21,329 nucleotides of DNA from Elysia marginata (taxonomy: Eukaryota; Mollusca; Gastropoda; Plakobranchidae), in assembly GCA_019649035.1 (NCBI GenBank), contig BMAT01004151.1:152749-174077 (forward strand), in the 5' to 3' direction. How positions within the stretch are numbered: position 1 is the first letter of the stretch; each line of letters begins with the position of its first letter. Position numbers and translations under genes: made by a program. Shown one piece after another: positions 8,531 to 18,987 of the stretch. The notes under the pieces are model-generated. The model saw only the letters and a program-made list of their open reading frames with translations. It did no database searches and was not told the DNA's origin.

Positions 8531-9239
8531 GTAAGGAAAATGATGAGAGAGATGAAGAAGTGGGTGAGAGAGGGAGAGCAAGGTAGAAATTTGCTTCCGT
8601 CGTAAAAGTGCGTTACTTATTTAAGTAAGTATGTTTGATGCGTTTCTGTGCTTGAGTGTGAAATATAATTGTCAAGCTATATGTCATTTTTTTCAGCACC
8701 AATGTCCATGCCAAATTTCCAATAATGGATCAATAAGTACCTCTCTGAAGTGACTATGGAAGCTCTATGAGATGAGGACTATCTGTCATTATCATGTCAC
8801 GTTTTTGGTTATCCGTATATAACAAGGAACTCAAACTGACTCATCAAATCTGACGACATTTCTGCGACCATTGTGGTTTCATACATCAGACATGGAAAAA
8901 TAAATACCTGTTCTATGACAGAATACAAGCAAGTTTAAAAAAAAGGAACGTCTAGATACAAACAAAGAAACTTTACTCAAAAATCTTTAAAAACCCTAGT
9001 AATTAAAGCACTCTTTTAAAAAAATATTGAAGAATATAAGGCAAACTGATTGGTTTATCAATAACAATAAAAAACGCTTAGACACAAATGAAACTAGAGA
9101 CATTAAATGTATACTCGAAGATTTCAATTCAAATTAAAGTTAGGGTAGGTTTGTTGATTGTCTAATACAATTTAACAAAAAATTCTAACAATTTAAAACA
9201 GGATTTGATTATCTATAGTCAATAGTCGTTAGCTAACAA
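8531..9239. other. LINE 3-prime flank and unassigned AT-rich sequence
   Basis: The first 60-70 bases after the LINE frame are GA-rich (GATGAGAGAGATGAAG...) and may be its 3-prime UTR. The remainder is AT-rich with no readable protein or repeat structure that I can support. Confidence 0.4.
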
Positions 9240-9720
9240 TTTATCCAAACGACTAAGAATGAGCTTAATGGTAACCCTATAATAAATTTAAGCTAAAAAG
9301 GACTTAGGAACATAATTATCGTTGACTTAATTTACCCGTAAATGGTTGAAAACCAAAAGTACCAATTTTGAAAAGCACATGAAAATTTAGGAGACAAATT
9401 TCACTGCCATTAAACGCCTACTAATAAATAAAAGTATCGATTTGGCATATGAGTGCGCCAGTTTTTCATTGAAAATATAAACTCTTCTCAGATCACGTCA
9501 AAACAAAATAAGAATTTAACATCTCTATTAGTTTCTCAGCAAACATAGTTCAACTTAGAACAAAGAGAAAGAGTCCTACCCCGCCATATAAAATCATGCA
9601 ACGAAGATGGAAGTTACTTTCCTTTCTCTGTTATAATAGAGACGCTGAATTTTTAGACTTGACTTTAGAATTTTGTATAAAAAAGTGAAAGAAGAATGCG
9701 ATGCGTTCGGTCTAGTGTCT
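9240..9720 (+). pseudogene. possible heavily decayed retroelement coding tail
   Basis: Short protein-like strings appear in changing plus-strand frames. They are ELNGNPIINLS (~9250), FEKHMKI followed by TNFTAIKRLLINKSIDLAYE (~9370-9450), LPRHIKSCNEDGSYFPFSV (~9575) and KKVKEECDAFG (~9682). A hydrophilic helix stretch followed by a SYFPFSV-like string recalls the C-terminal tail of LINE pol proteins, where similar SFFP/SFIP strings are common. Stops and frameshifts separate all pieces. The minus-strand open frame 9665-9925 has no ATG-led family resemblance and is probably chance. This call rests on pattern memory only. Confidence 0.25.
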
Positions 9721-10320
9721 TTAGACTTAGGCATAATCTCTTTGTTTTGGTGTGCTCAGTAAGGACTCTGATAAATAGCCCATAGAAGATATGAACTGAC
9801 TCGTTATGATCTACATTATTTATACCTCCAAGGAATAGTATAGAGTAGAAAAGTAATAAATAGAGAGATTCTTCACCTTTTGTGTTGTGACCAATATTTT
9901 TGAAACTTTTTAGAAGTAACTGCATTATGCCGACAGTGACTTTTTAAGAACAACTTTTTAAATGATCATGCATGATTAAAATATTTTTGCCAATAATCTT
10001 AAAACAGTAAAGCTGTGAAATTATTTGGAACTTGGATAAATTTTATTCATACTTAGTGAAGAAAAACTGTCTCCTATAGCTACAATTTTTACATGTCACC
10101 TGTCAATACGACATAAAAAGGAAAAAAATTAGGAATAGAAGGGAAAGGCGTAAGTAAGCGGAAAATTAAAATAAAACAGTTATAAATATATATGATAGAT
10201 AATATCATTGGCAACATTAGTTTTTGTTTAACCACGACGGTACTTTTTTCAACACAATGTACTCTTGACTTTCCTAAGATGCTTCATATGCGAACATTAA
10301 AAACGGTACAATACGAAAAT
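9721..10320. other. no recognisable feature
   Basis: AT-rich sequence with short A and T runs. I see no conserved motif on either strand. Confidence 0.45.
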
Positions 10321-10323
10321 GGA

Positions 10324-10568
10324 CTATCTGTTTATGGAAAGGTCACCGAGATAATTATATAAACTAAACTTCAGTGTCTGCCCTGGACAGTTCTGCACTA
10401 TCCACTTTCCATCAACAAGAAACCAGGCTTGTCTGCTGGAAACAGTTTCATGACATGATTCCCAAACCAAAATCGATTTGCCAATGACTTGAGCACTCTA
10501 GGTGGTGACAGATTGAAGCGCGCATCGGGCAACACAAATCTGTACCAGCAATTTTCCTCAGGCCGGGT
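10324..10568 (-). pseudogene. unidentified coding-like segment with one frameshift (orphan exon or relic)
   Basis: On the minus strand, about 55 residues read from ~10568 with strings such as NCWYRFVLPDARFNLSPPRV and HVMKLFPADKPGF. A one-base shift near 10415 then continues another ~30 residues (VDGKWIVQNCPGQTLKFSLY) to a TAG at 10324-10326. Composition is unlike chance frames here: four W/Y/F clusters, prolines, and codons with G or C in third position inside AT-rich flanks. No ATG begins the segment, so it would be an internal or terminal exon or the end of a relic gene; no clear splice acceptor was chosen. I do not recognise the family. The longer minus frame 10558-10752 just upstream is in another phase and is probably unrelated. 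Confidence 0.4.
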
Positions 10569-11237
10569 GCATGCCAATCAGCCAGGCAGTTGTATGATTT
10601 GATTTTGCTGAATGAGATGGAAAACATGAAATAAAGTACGTCTTATAAAAGAGAGCCATAAGTACTGGGCACCCTAGCAAGTACATGAAATGAATTATAA
10701 CATCTTTTAAATTAATTAAGATACATGGATTTTGCATTACTGCATGGTTCATAGTGTGCTACGCTTGGATATTTCCGTAGACATAATGTTCTACACCAAT
10801 TCATGATGAGTATGAAACTCCTTTTAAATTTTTGTGGTTGTCAGGAATAGGTTGTACTCGATAGCTACCTTTTTATATTTTCTAGGTTATAAGATTCTCT
10901 ATTAATAGAATACTTTATTCACTTCCATTCACTTCCTGCACTGTGTGTAAATGTATTCAATTAAGAGACAAAATTATGAAAGAATGCGGTATGGATTTTT
11001 TAGTATTACTATTTACAGCATCCATTGTTATCAATAAACTGGTCAGTAATGTAGGTTGGTATGCTTTGTCGCTAGGCAATAAACAGTGTCTGGGCTGGAA
11101 TTTTCGAACTTTTCTTTGTTTTGCAGTCTAAACTTTGGATATAAATGTTAATTTCAAAGCTTTGCTTTCTTATTACCTTCGCATCTTATATTTTTATTAA
11201 TCCTTGACCAAAATGAGAAATTTGAGAGAAGTGAGGA
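10569..11237. other. no recognisable gene
   Basis: The open frame at 10943-11131 (plus) starts at GTG and has no family signature. The rest is AT-rich spacer. Confidence 0.45.
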
Positions 11238-11300
11238 AGGCAGAGAGAGAGGGGGATAGGAAGAGATGGAGATAAAAAGAGAGAAAGAGAGAGAGCAAAA
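11238..11300. repeat. GA-rich imperfect microsatellite
   Basis: GAGA/GGAGATA runs with interruptions. The serine/leucine-rich minus-strand frame 11197-11385 is its translation. Confidence 0.85.
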
Positions 11301-12699
11301 TAGAGGGCGACAGATGGATAAAGATAAAAAATAAAATTTCGATGTTATTTAGGATGGAAATGGTTATGTACGAGTAAAGAGTCATCGTTCTGTGTCAGTG
11401 ATATAGACCTTTATGGGGCTTGATTGTTGTCAGCCTTATAAAACTGTAATGATGTCCGCGTGAAATTTTAAAAACATTTATATCTTCGTCTATTTCCAAG
11501 TTTTTCTAGTAATTCAGGTCTCTTCTTCTACGTCATTCTTCATCCTTCTTCGAATGCTGGTCATCTGTCTTCACATTAAATGTTTTGACAGTAAGAGTTA
11601 AAGAGTAACACAATGACTGAACACAACAGAAGCTCAAAAACCGTAATCAGACTAAAATTCTTCAGGTGGTATGTGATATTGAGTTAAGGGGTTTTTGTCA
11701 GTTATTGGTCCGATTTTTCACTTTTTAATGTCATGGCAATCTAGCTTTCAATAGAAAATCTTTACCCTATTTTTAAGCCACTATGACTTCAAGTAGGATA
11801 TACAACTGCGTTCTGTATTTATTAAATATCACCACAGACCTTTAGATAAGTAATCAAGAGGTATTTTGAGCATCGGAAGCTGCTAGAGTGCATTCCGGTG
11901 TTAATTAATGTCTCTTGTTTGTTCTCTATTCAGGTTCTTTGACTTCCTTTCACATTCTTTTCTTTCCTCTCGAATTCTATTTTTAGACACACTTTCTGAT
12001 ACTTCGTTCTTTCCTCTGAGTGGGCGACAATTATTAAACAGAATTCTTGTTCGTGAACCATTTATAGCCTAACAATATTATAAAGACCTAATCTTTCTTT
12101 ATAAATTAAAAGCTATTTAACATAACTACCTTGATGTAAAGCTACTTGAGATACTTCAGGGATGGCTTAAATATAAATGTAATAAATTTCTATAAAAATT
12201 TTATGCGTGGATGTGGCTTTCTGTAGAGCTACAGCAACATGAAATTCCAAATGTAATTGCTTTTTTTCGTGTTTGTCGATATATACAGTCTATTAATACT
12301 ATTTACTTGGCCGTAGCAAACATTAAGGCATCTAAACCACTCTTTATTGGATATTTTCTTTTTAAATTATCGCAGCTAAGTGTACTTACTAAGGATATAA
12401 ATAAGTAAAATGATGGTTGTTCGAAACAGTGGTTACCTGAGACGAACAGAAAAATAGTGGATAAATAACGAAGATCTAGAAACAGTTACATATTCAGGTT
12501 GCCATTGTCGTCCAGACGATTTCGATCAAAACATTGTTCAAAAGAGCCTTTTATAGCTCCACGTGTTTACCACAACAAGAGACACCTTTTCCTGAGATGG
12601 GAAACTTTACCTTTATGTTTAGCGATTCAGATATTTGATGTAAGAATAAAACCGATGTTAATATAGGCGTTAGACGACTGGAATTGTTTCAAGGAGCGT
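11301..12699. other. no recognisable gene; AT-rich spacer
   Basis: About 1.4 kb without convincing coding, RNA or repeat signal. The 65-codon plus frame at 12211-12408 shows no family motif. Confidence 0.45.
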
Positions 12700-12855
12700 A
12701 GTGGCGACATGGTATAAGCTATGTTTCTCTAAGTGGCAAGGCGGTGGGTGCCGAAGCATCTATAAGTTGAAGGTTCTAATCATACTAGAGGCAGACATTT
12801 CGGGCATTTCCACTAAAAAGCCTACTTCGCTCCACTTCTAATTTCATACCTTTAC
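12700..12855 (+). repeat. degenerate tRNA-derived SINE fragment
   Basis: Plus strand. The A-box-like AAGTGGCAAGGCGGTGG (12732-12748) and a B-box-like GGTTCTAATC (12771-12780) stand at tRNA spacing, and CTCTA/TAGAG ends could pair as an acceptor stem. Downstream, remnants in fixed order (TTTCGGGC, AAGCCT, TCCAC, CTAAT, TACCT; 12797-12851) match the layout of a pulmonate tRNA-SINE body, including an eroded copy of the CCACC...ATGGGTACC core seen in the other SINEs here. No tail or target duplication is visible. Confidence 0.5.
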
Positions 12856-13887
12856 AATTTTTCAACCATTGGAAATGTTTTATCTTGAAAGAGGTTCGGA
12901 GATATTAGCTGAGGGGTTAAAACAATTACCATTTCGATAAAGTACTGGTGCAAACTCTTGACGTTCCTAGAAGACAGATTTTTTTTTTTAAAAGCAATGT
13001 TTTCTTCATCGATATAGTCAGCTAGGTTGGGAAAAGTCAAATGGGCGGCAGCGATAACAAGTGTCTCATGAATTCAGGATCTGAAGTTTGTAAGTACAAG
13101 CAAAAAGTGACCGACCAATTCATACGTTTTTTTTCTTAGAAGAATACAAAGAAATGGCTCATCCCAAATAGCCTTCCAACCTTGGAGAAAGACGTAAGCA
13201 CAAGTAGCTTATACCTTCAATTCACAACAAATATACCCAGCATGCTTTATAAAGGAGTCAAGATCTCGTCGCTATCGAAGGTTGATGGCGCTGCTTAAGA
13301 AGCGGAATTTACCAATTAAAAAAGACATGCACAGAATCAACATCTTTAACTGGAATTAAGGAAGAGATGCACTGTTGGTCTGGTGTACGACGAAAACCAG
13401 ATTACTGTCCGTTGCCAAGGTATTGCTAATATATAAACATAGTGCGTTTCTGTCTTTATGTCAGTTGGGATTGCAAAAACTTTTCTTAATTAAATTTGCA
13501 CAACACTTTTTGTACGTAGATATTTACTATAAGGACATTCTATAAAGTTTAGGAAGTGCATCTTTTGAGTGTAAAAGTAATAATGTAGCATTCATTCTAT
13601 AAAACATACATTATTCCAATAGAAACATTATTACAACGCTTCAATTCATTTGTAATTTCAGTCAATGACCTTTACACGGATTTTATTAATTCCATTTCTG
13701 TCACTTTCTTTTTTATCCTTGGTAATATTAAAACCACGGACAAAGTCATGACATTTACTTCAGCCTTTCCGACATAATCTGCTTTGTCCTATACCCTAAC
13801 CCTCACCCTTACATAAAAAAATACATTAAAATCTTTAATTCCTCTGACGCACACGCCATTACAGCGATTGGTGTTTTTCTGCAACTT
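12856..13887. other. no recognisable gene
   Basis: AT-rich spacer. It holds a short CCCTAACCCTCACCC string at about 13795-13809, too short to be telomeric. The minus frame 12852-13040 lacks family features. Confidence 0.45.
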
Positions 13888-13894
13888 GTAACTA
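13888..13894. repeat. left SINE target-site duplication GTAACTA
   Basis: Identical to 14169-14175 and placed immediately before the tRNA-like head. Confidence 0.75.
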
Positions 13895-13905
13895 GGGGTG
13901 AGCAG

Positions 13906-13960
13906 TGGCGCAATCGGTAGGGCGGTTGACCGCTATCTGAGAGGTCCCGGGTTCGATCCC
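13906..13960 (+). promoter_or_regulatory. RNA polymerase III internal promoter (A and B boxes) of the SINE
   Basis: A box 13906-13917 and B box 13950-13960 are close to consensus and correctly spaced. Confidence 0.8.
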
Positions 13961-14168
13961 CAGTCCGGGTTAAATTTTATTAGCTCCCTTGTGCCCACCA
14001 AGCACTTGATGGGTAGCTAGGTCTCTTAAGACTCGGCGAAAGTAAAGGCGGCGAGGAAAGCAATGGCAAACTACCTCACTATGCCATGTGCCTAGAAAAA
14101 CAAGGACCCTGCTCCTTGATCCCCTACGCTCGTGTCGAGTATGGGATTACCTTTACCTTTTACCTTTA

Positions 14169-14175
14169 GTAACTA
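14169..14175. repeat. right SINE target-site duplication GTAACTA
   Basis: Second copy of the 7-bp duplication, directly after the ACCTTT-type tail. Confidence 0.75.
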
Positions 14176-15515
14176 ATAAGAAAATGGTTCTGCTATCGAT
14201 TCTTTTTAAAACAGAGTCAGAAATGTAATATGTACTGTTTTGATTGTATTTTGATGTCTGCACAATGGCTTAAAATCAAAGTAGCATTAATTTGGTTCTC
14301 AAAATCTTCTAAAAATACCTCTTTCAATGTACAGTTTTAGTTTATATTTTAATTTCATGTTCCGCTTTTTTAAATCGGCTCTTCAAGTGTTGCTGTCTAG
14401 TGATCGCTGCTTCTTTTTTTTTTATCTTACTGAGGCATTCTCATAATATCCAAAAACTTTTTTTAAAAAAGGTTTGTTTCTGAAAGAGGTACCGGTACCA
14501 AACGCCAGTTGTTCGATTCGCTTTGGTTTATTTTATATCAATTTTCCGCGTTCATGTTTTCAAACATCCAATACACCGATTTTACGGATAAATGTTGTGG
14601 TTTATATCCAAATTTGTTTCCAGCTGTATTTTCTTTACACAAGTACTAGAACTATAATTTATACGTAAACTTTGGGTTGAGCAAACCACCTATGTTAAGG
14701 CGCATTATACCAAAAAAAATCATTTCAATGTCATGTTTATCAGTAGACAGCCACCAGCGCTCCTACGCCCTTCAATTAGATTTAGCGCTATTTGGAAAAT
14801 TGCTCGTCTTCTTCAGGGAAATGAAGTATGCCTTCAGAAATAAATCAAGCCAAAAAAAACCCCAAACAAGCAATAAAATTTATATGGAATTGTATTGGCC
14901 TTAGGAGTTAACAACCAAGTGAGAATGAGTTCGTACACAAATTTGAGGGCCTATTTACAAGCTGCCAGTTAGTGGTGAAAAGCACTTTATCAGCACTATA
15001 GAAATGTTCAAATGACCTCTCCTTTTTTCCAGTTATCGCATTCCAAAGCATGAAACAGACAATAAAGTCGTGTCAAAGAAATTATTTCCTAAAATGAAAA
15101 CGTCTATGCTCAGAACTAGAAATCCATGCAAAGATAAAAATAATTATTGTTTAGATATTAGTAGAAACGTACAATTCTGCTTTGGTGAGAATCATGATGG
15201 CGCTTTTATTGAAATGTTGGCTATATATACCCTAATAACACAGAATTCACTCTGTCTTGCAGGACCAGAACCATTTACTCGTTTTATTCTCTGTTTTTGG
15301 CATGTTATAAACCTCTCTTTATAGTTTCTAACTTCTTTTTTATCTTTGTTTGTATATATGTATACATGTATCTATTTCTCTATCTATTTATGTATTTATC
15401 AAATATCTATTTTCCTGGTTTAAAAGGGTTCGATTGCAAAAAGAGCTTGTATAAATATTAATAAGGACTTGGAAGGCCTACCGCACGACAGGCCTGTTTC
15501 GAGTTTGTTGCTCTC
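14176..15515. other. no recognisable gene; AT-rich spacer
   Basis: Several short open frames (14474-14668, 14677-14904, 15070-15324 plus) begin at TTG or GTG and show no family motif. A perfect GGTACCGGTACC palindrome lies at 14488-14499. Confidence 0.45.
14488..14499. repeat. GGTACCGGTACC palindrome
   Basis: Perfect 12-bp palindrome. Its inner 10 bp equal the palindrome at 6782-6791. Confidence 0.65.
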
Positions 15516-15519
15516 TTCA

Positions 15520-15524
15520 TGTTT

Positions 15525-15566
<42 letters not shown>

Positions 15567-15800
15567 GTTTATCTATTTATCTTTCTTTCTGTCTATCTAT
15601 CTACCTGTCTATCTATCTATGTGCCTATCTATCTACCTATCTATCTGTCTTTCTATCTATCTATCTACTTACATGAGAATATAGTAACTGTACAATAGAA
15701 GAATTTTAGTACGATAGATTTTTACACACATTTATCTATCTGTTTGTCATGGTGTCTGTCTGTGTGTATCTGTTCACCTGTCTATCTGTCTCTATTTTTG
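15520..15800. repeat. CTAT tetranucleotide microsatellite, imperfect after 15,670
   Basis: Nearly pure CTAT/TATC units at 15525-15670 with CTGT and CTTT variants, then a decayed continuation at 15730-15800. The tyrosine/leucine/serine-repeat frame 15469-15684 is its translation, not a protein gene. Confidence 0.95.
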
Positions 15801-16800
15801 CTAACTTATTCGCCACAAACTATAACAACTGAAGATATAAATATCACAAGGCCATGTGGATCAGTCGCAAGCAGGAAACTTTAACATTGAGAAAAACGCC
15901 ATCAAAGGTAAATTTAGTTATCTTTTTTTCTGTATAAAAAAATCACGAGATTTTTCGACATCTTTCAAATTTAGTGCAAATTTCTATATTTGGAAGCTAC
16001 GAAAAAAAGCGTTTTTCAAAATATCAACGCCTTGTTAATTAAAATTTGCGACTTCCGATTCATTCATCCTTTTTACGAAAAAAATATTTGAAAAAAAGAA
16101 CAGCTTATGTTTCAGACGCTGATGTTCGCTGTCTGGGACTTTTACTTAAGTGTTGTACCAAGAAGAAAAATAATATCACTTGAAGACATTCAGTTGTAAA
16201 TAATATTTTCTCACACTGAATTTAGTTTTGAGTTTCCTTTCATTCTTTCAAATTGTGAATGTGCTTAATCCTAGATGATTGTTTTATCAAACCGTTCTCT
16301 AATGAAAACAAAGTTTACCGAAAATGGTCAACCATCCTTAAGAAATACTTGATGTTACTTAGATTTTCAGATTAATTTTATATCTATGGACCACATTCTG
16401 ACATCAAAGTAGGTGTTTTGACATTTATACAAAGTTGAAGCGGAGTGGCTGCGCATTTATTTGAAAACAGGGTTTGAAAAGGGTTATGCCGCAATTGAGT
16501 GGCAATCGGACAATTAAAAATAAGAGTAGCCCAACGCGCTGCCCTCAAGACAGTACAAAAATTGCGTATTAGTATTATGTCCGCGAAATTGGTTTTCCTA
16601 CATACAAAATTATTTATGGAAAAACGAACTTTATATACACATGAACAAAGAAAGCTGAAATAGTCGAGCTCATAAAGTGTCGTTGGTCAGACACAAAAAT
16701 ACTCAAAAAGGAATTACTTTGAGCGTGATACAAATATAATATTTCCACGGGTCTTGCTTATGCGCTGAAAGTTTTGGAAGTAAAAGATGAAGGAAAAAAA
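15801..16800. other. no recognisable gene
   Basis: AT-rich spacer with A and T homopolymers. The frame 15856-16038 has no family signature. Confidence 0.45.
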
Positions 16801-16814
16801 ATGAGCTAGCTAGA

Positions 16815-16866
16815 GAGCGATGAAGAGAGAGAGAGAGATAGAATAAAGATAGAGAGAGATAGATAA
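16815..16866. repeat. GAGA / GATA microsatellite
   Basis: GA dinucleotide runs and GATA units with a few interruptions. The Ser/Leu-rich minus frame 16703-16888 is its translation. Confidence 0.9.
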
Positions 16867-16899
16867 ACGGGGATTGGGAGGTGCACATAGAGACAGAAG

Positions 16900-17125
16900 G
16901 TTGATGAAGTCATACAACGACACTTAAATGTAAAGACGGGAAATCCCCCAGATTTTTCTCTTTCTTCTGTCATTTATGTGGCATTACAGCTTGGCACCCT
17001 GTCTTGAATCTCAATGAAAGCTTCCAGGCAGGGGCGCAGACGTCCAAATTAAAACCTAGCGCGTGATGTTCGAAACCATTGCCTGCGGGCGGGTTACTTG
17101 ATTGGAGTACTCGCCCGTCCATCCA
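16900..17125 (-). repeat. probable tRNA-derived SINE of another family, diverged head
   Basis: Minus strand. The A-box-like TGGATGGACGGG (17125-17114) and a B-box-like GGTTTCGAACATC (17077-17065) are 36 bp apart. A GC-richer body follows, with strings such as TTTGGACGTCTGCGCC, TGCCTGGAAGCTTTCATTGA and GGTGCCAAGCTGTAATGCC. It fades near a GGGGGATTTCCCGTC stretch at about 16,950. I associate this body with a dispersed gastropod repeat, from memory only. No target duplication is seen. The alternative is a decayed minus-strand exon. Confidence 0.45.
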
Positions 17126-17414
17126 GTTGAGACAGTAAGGAAATAAGGAGATAAGGTCTTTAAAACGTGAAGTTAAAAATGAATTTGAAAGTAACTCGTT
17201 TTGTTTGCGTAAACCTTTGCCTTTGTCATAGACGCAATCGCAAGTAAATTTTCTATGAAACTTGATTATTATTATGACTACACGTTGTAATGAGAAAATA
17301 CATTATATTGTAACATTGGTTCTTCAACCGTCATAAATTAAATATCGATAATGTAAAATGTAACTGTAACACGTAAACTTGGCGTACAAATCCTTAAAAC
17401 CTGGTGAATAATAA
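17126..17414. other. spacer, no feature seen
   Basis: AT-rich sequence between two SINE copies. No motif is supported. Confidence 0.4.
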
Positions 17415-17714
17415 ATATAGTTATAGTTTCCCACCACCGAAGGCAGTCTCAAGACTTTACATATTTACCCCCAGCAAGCCTGTACACACCAGAGCATGTC
17501 ATAACATTCATAAGTCAGAACATTACAGTATGGCTGCCTCTAGGCGCTGAAATACTAACATTCCATAAATTTCAAGTACTGCCATTAGACAGTACCCATT
17601 TTACAAGTCGGTGGACTGAAAGGACAAATACAACATGAGGTTGGGTTGTGTATCAAACCCGCAACCGCTGGATCATGAGTTCGACGCGCAAACCACTGAA
17701 CCACGCTGCTCCAC
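17415..17714 (-). repeat. tRNA-derived SINE, copy 2, uninterrupted
   Basis: Minus strand. The head starts near 17714 with an A box (GCGTGGTTCAGTGG, 17706-17693) and an eroded B box (GGGTTTGATACAC, 17659-17647). The core CCACC...AAATGGGTAC is at 17614-17592. The 3-prime half holds CAGCGCCTAGAGGCAG and CTTGAGACTGCCTTCGG, and the tail is ACTATAACTATATTT. It aligns end to end with copy 1 (2404-2560 plus 3304-3462), so it serves as the empty-site paralogue of the LTR insertion. Confidence 0.87.
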
Positions 17715-18789
17715 TTATTAGCTTTATCCGCAAAGAGTGGTACACTACTATAACATGCTTAATGGAAAGTTCTACATGGACCTAATTTTATGTTTTTTAC
17801 CAAAGTTTGATTCACTCTTTATTCAGAAATTTTAATAATAATTCTTCGTATCTGTCATGCCCTTTTGTATAAAAAATTTTAAATTTTTCAGATTATAAAT
17901 TTGTATATGATTGTTTAGAAATCTTAATGGGTGATTTTGTTTGATTACATGGTAAAAACTACAAGCACCTAACTGAACACCTCTAAAAGTACTGTTTTGC
18001 AAGTTGCTGGTTTTAAAAAATCGTATGTGTGGATTAAATGGGCAATAATTTTTTTAGGAAATAGGGTGCGCGAAAAAAGGCAGGTTTTTTTAACTACGAG
18101 CGTATTACCATTCCACTTTCTTTGTTAGGTCATTGACTATGTAGGAAAAACGTTAGAAAATTGTTTTGCTCAGTTTCTAGATCTATGTTATTCACATAAC
18201 CTCTTTTTTCAAGGGGGGCTTGTATATAAAAGACCATGTAAAAGGGTATGAAAATATGTTGCTGTAAAAATAAACATAGCCAGCGCCAAAAATTATAAAT
18301 GAATTTAAAAAATCGCTACTTCCGTAAATTAAAAGATCTAGCTGTCCTATAGCACAATCCAAAGAAGCATTATTGCCATACGGCAAATAAATGTTGCGAA
18401 ATAAAAAGAACCCTTCGATAAAGTCAAATATGCGTAAAATCAAGTTTTCTTTTACAGGTAGTCGGTCTTTTCGCTAAGAATATAAATTTCTAATGTATTT
18501 ACATGTACCGATAGTCATCCATGGAATTTTTTTTTTTATTGCACTTAAACTTGATCTGTTCCATAGAGTGTGGTTTTCGAAGTGAAGTGTAAATAAAAAA
18601 ATACACGAAAGTAATCATCTTTCGAATTTTACACAAAACTATTTTGGGTGATGAAAGATAGTATCGCACCCTAACATAAAATAGTTTTAAGTCGGAAGGA
18701 AAGAATAAAATTAAATTGTGAGAAAGGCTCAGGATATATACTGATAGAATCCGGGTACCAAAGGAAAAAGACGTACTGAAAACTTTTTT
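17715..18789. other. no recognisable gene
   Basis: AT-rich. The 83-codon minus frame 18192-18443 starts with TTG and is Phe/Tyr/Ile-rich, as expected from T-rich sequence; no family was recognised. Confidence 0.45.
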
Positions 18790-18987
18790 TTAGTGATGCA
18801 ATAAAACTGTTTCTACATTCAAATGACGTATTTCTTCATCCCAGGGTTTACTGCTTTTAGTGCCGTAAGTAGAAACGATGAAGGGGTTCCTCGCTTTGAG
18901 GAAGTCGCAGAGGATAAGGCGACTTAATGGTCTGTCTGTGCCACAGGGTGGGATAGACGGCGAAAGAATCCAGGCTTTACCTAGCAT
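18790..18987 (-). other. ATG-initiated open frame, unidentified, 65 codons
   Basis: One of very few frames here that starts with a true ATG (minus, 18987-18985). It has balanced composition (prolines, an RPLSRLILCDFLK stretch, then STYGTKSSKPWDEE) and sits in a locally GC-richer island. No signal peptide, family motif, splice sites or poly(A) signal was noticed. The opposite strand also reads open for short stretches. It may be an exon, a relic or chance. Confidence 0.2.

Larger units (their letters stand above)
13888..14175 (+). repeat. near-complete tRNA-derived SINE with 7-bp target duplications
   Basis: Direct repeats GTAACTA at 13888-13894 and 14169-14175 bound a 274-bp element. The head has an A box TGGCGCAATCGG (13906-13917) and a B box GGTTCGATCCC (13950-13960) at 32-bp spacing, as in an RNA polymerase III internal promoter. 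The body carries CCACCAAGCACTTGATGGGTA (13995-14015), then a region with AAAGTAAAGGCGGCGAGGAA and GCAATGGCAAACTACC. The tail is a run of CCTTTTA/ACCTTT units. Known: tRNA-SINEs are copied by a partner LINE that recognises their tail. It differs in body and tail from the SINEs at 2.4/3.3 and 17.4 kb. It is not a functional tRNA gene because the stems do not close. Confidence 0.88.

Noticed and set aside
13795..13809. Telomere-like CCCTAACCCTCACCC
   Set aside because: About two imperfect units only; too short to be an interstitial telomeric tract.
13901..13975. Possible functional tRNA gene on the plus strand
   Set aside because: It is the head of a SINE with target duplications and a simple tail; the acceptor stem does not pair.
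15469..15684. Plus-strand frame of repeated YLSI units
   Set aside because: Translation of the CTAT microsatellite; no non-repeat domain.
18192..18443. 83-codon minus frame with membrane-like composition
   Set aside because: TTG start and Phe/Ile/Tyr richness expected from T-rich DNA; no recognised family.
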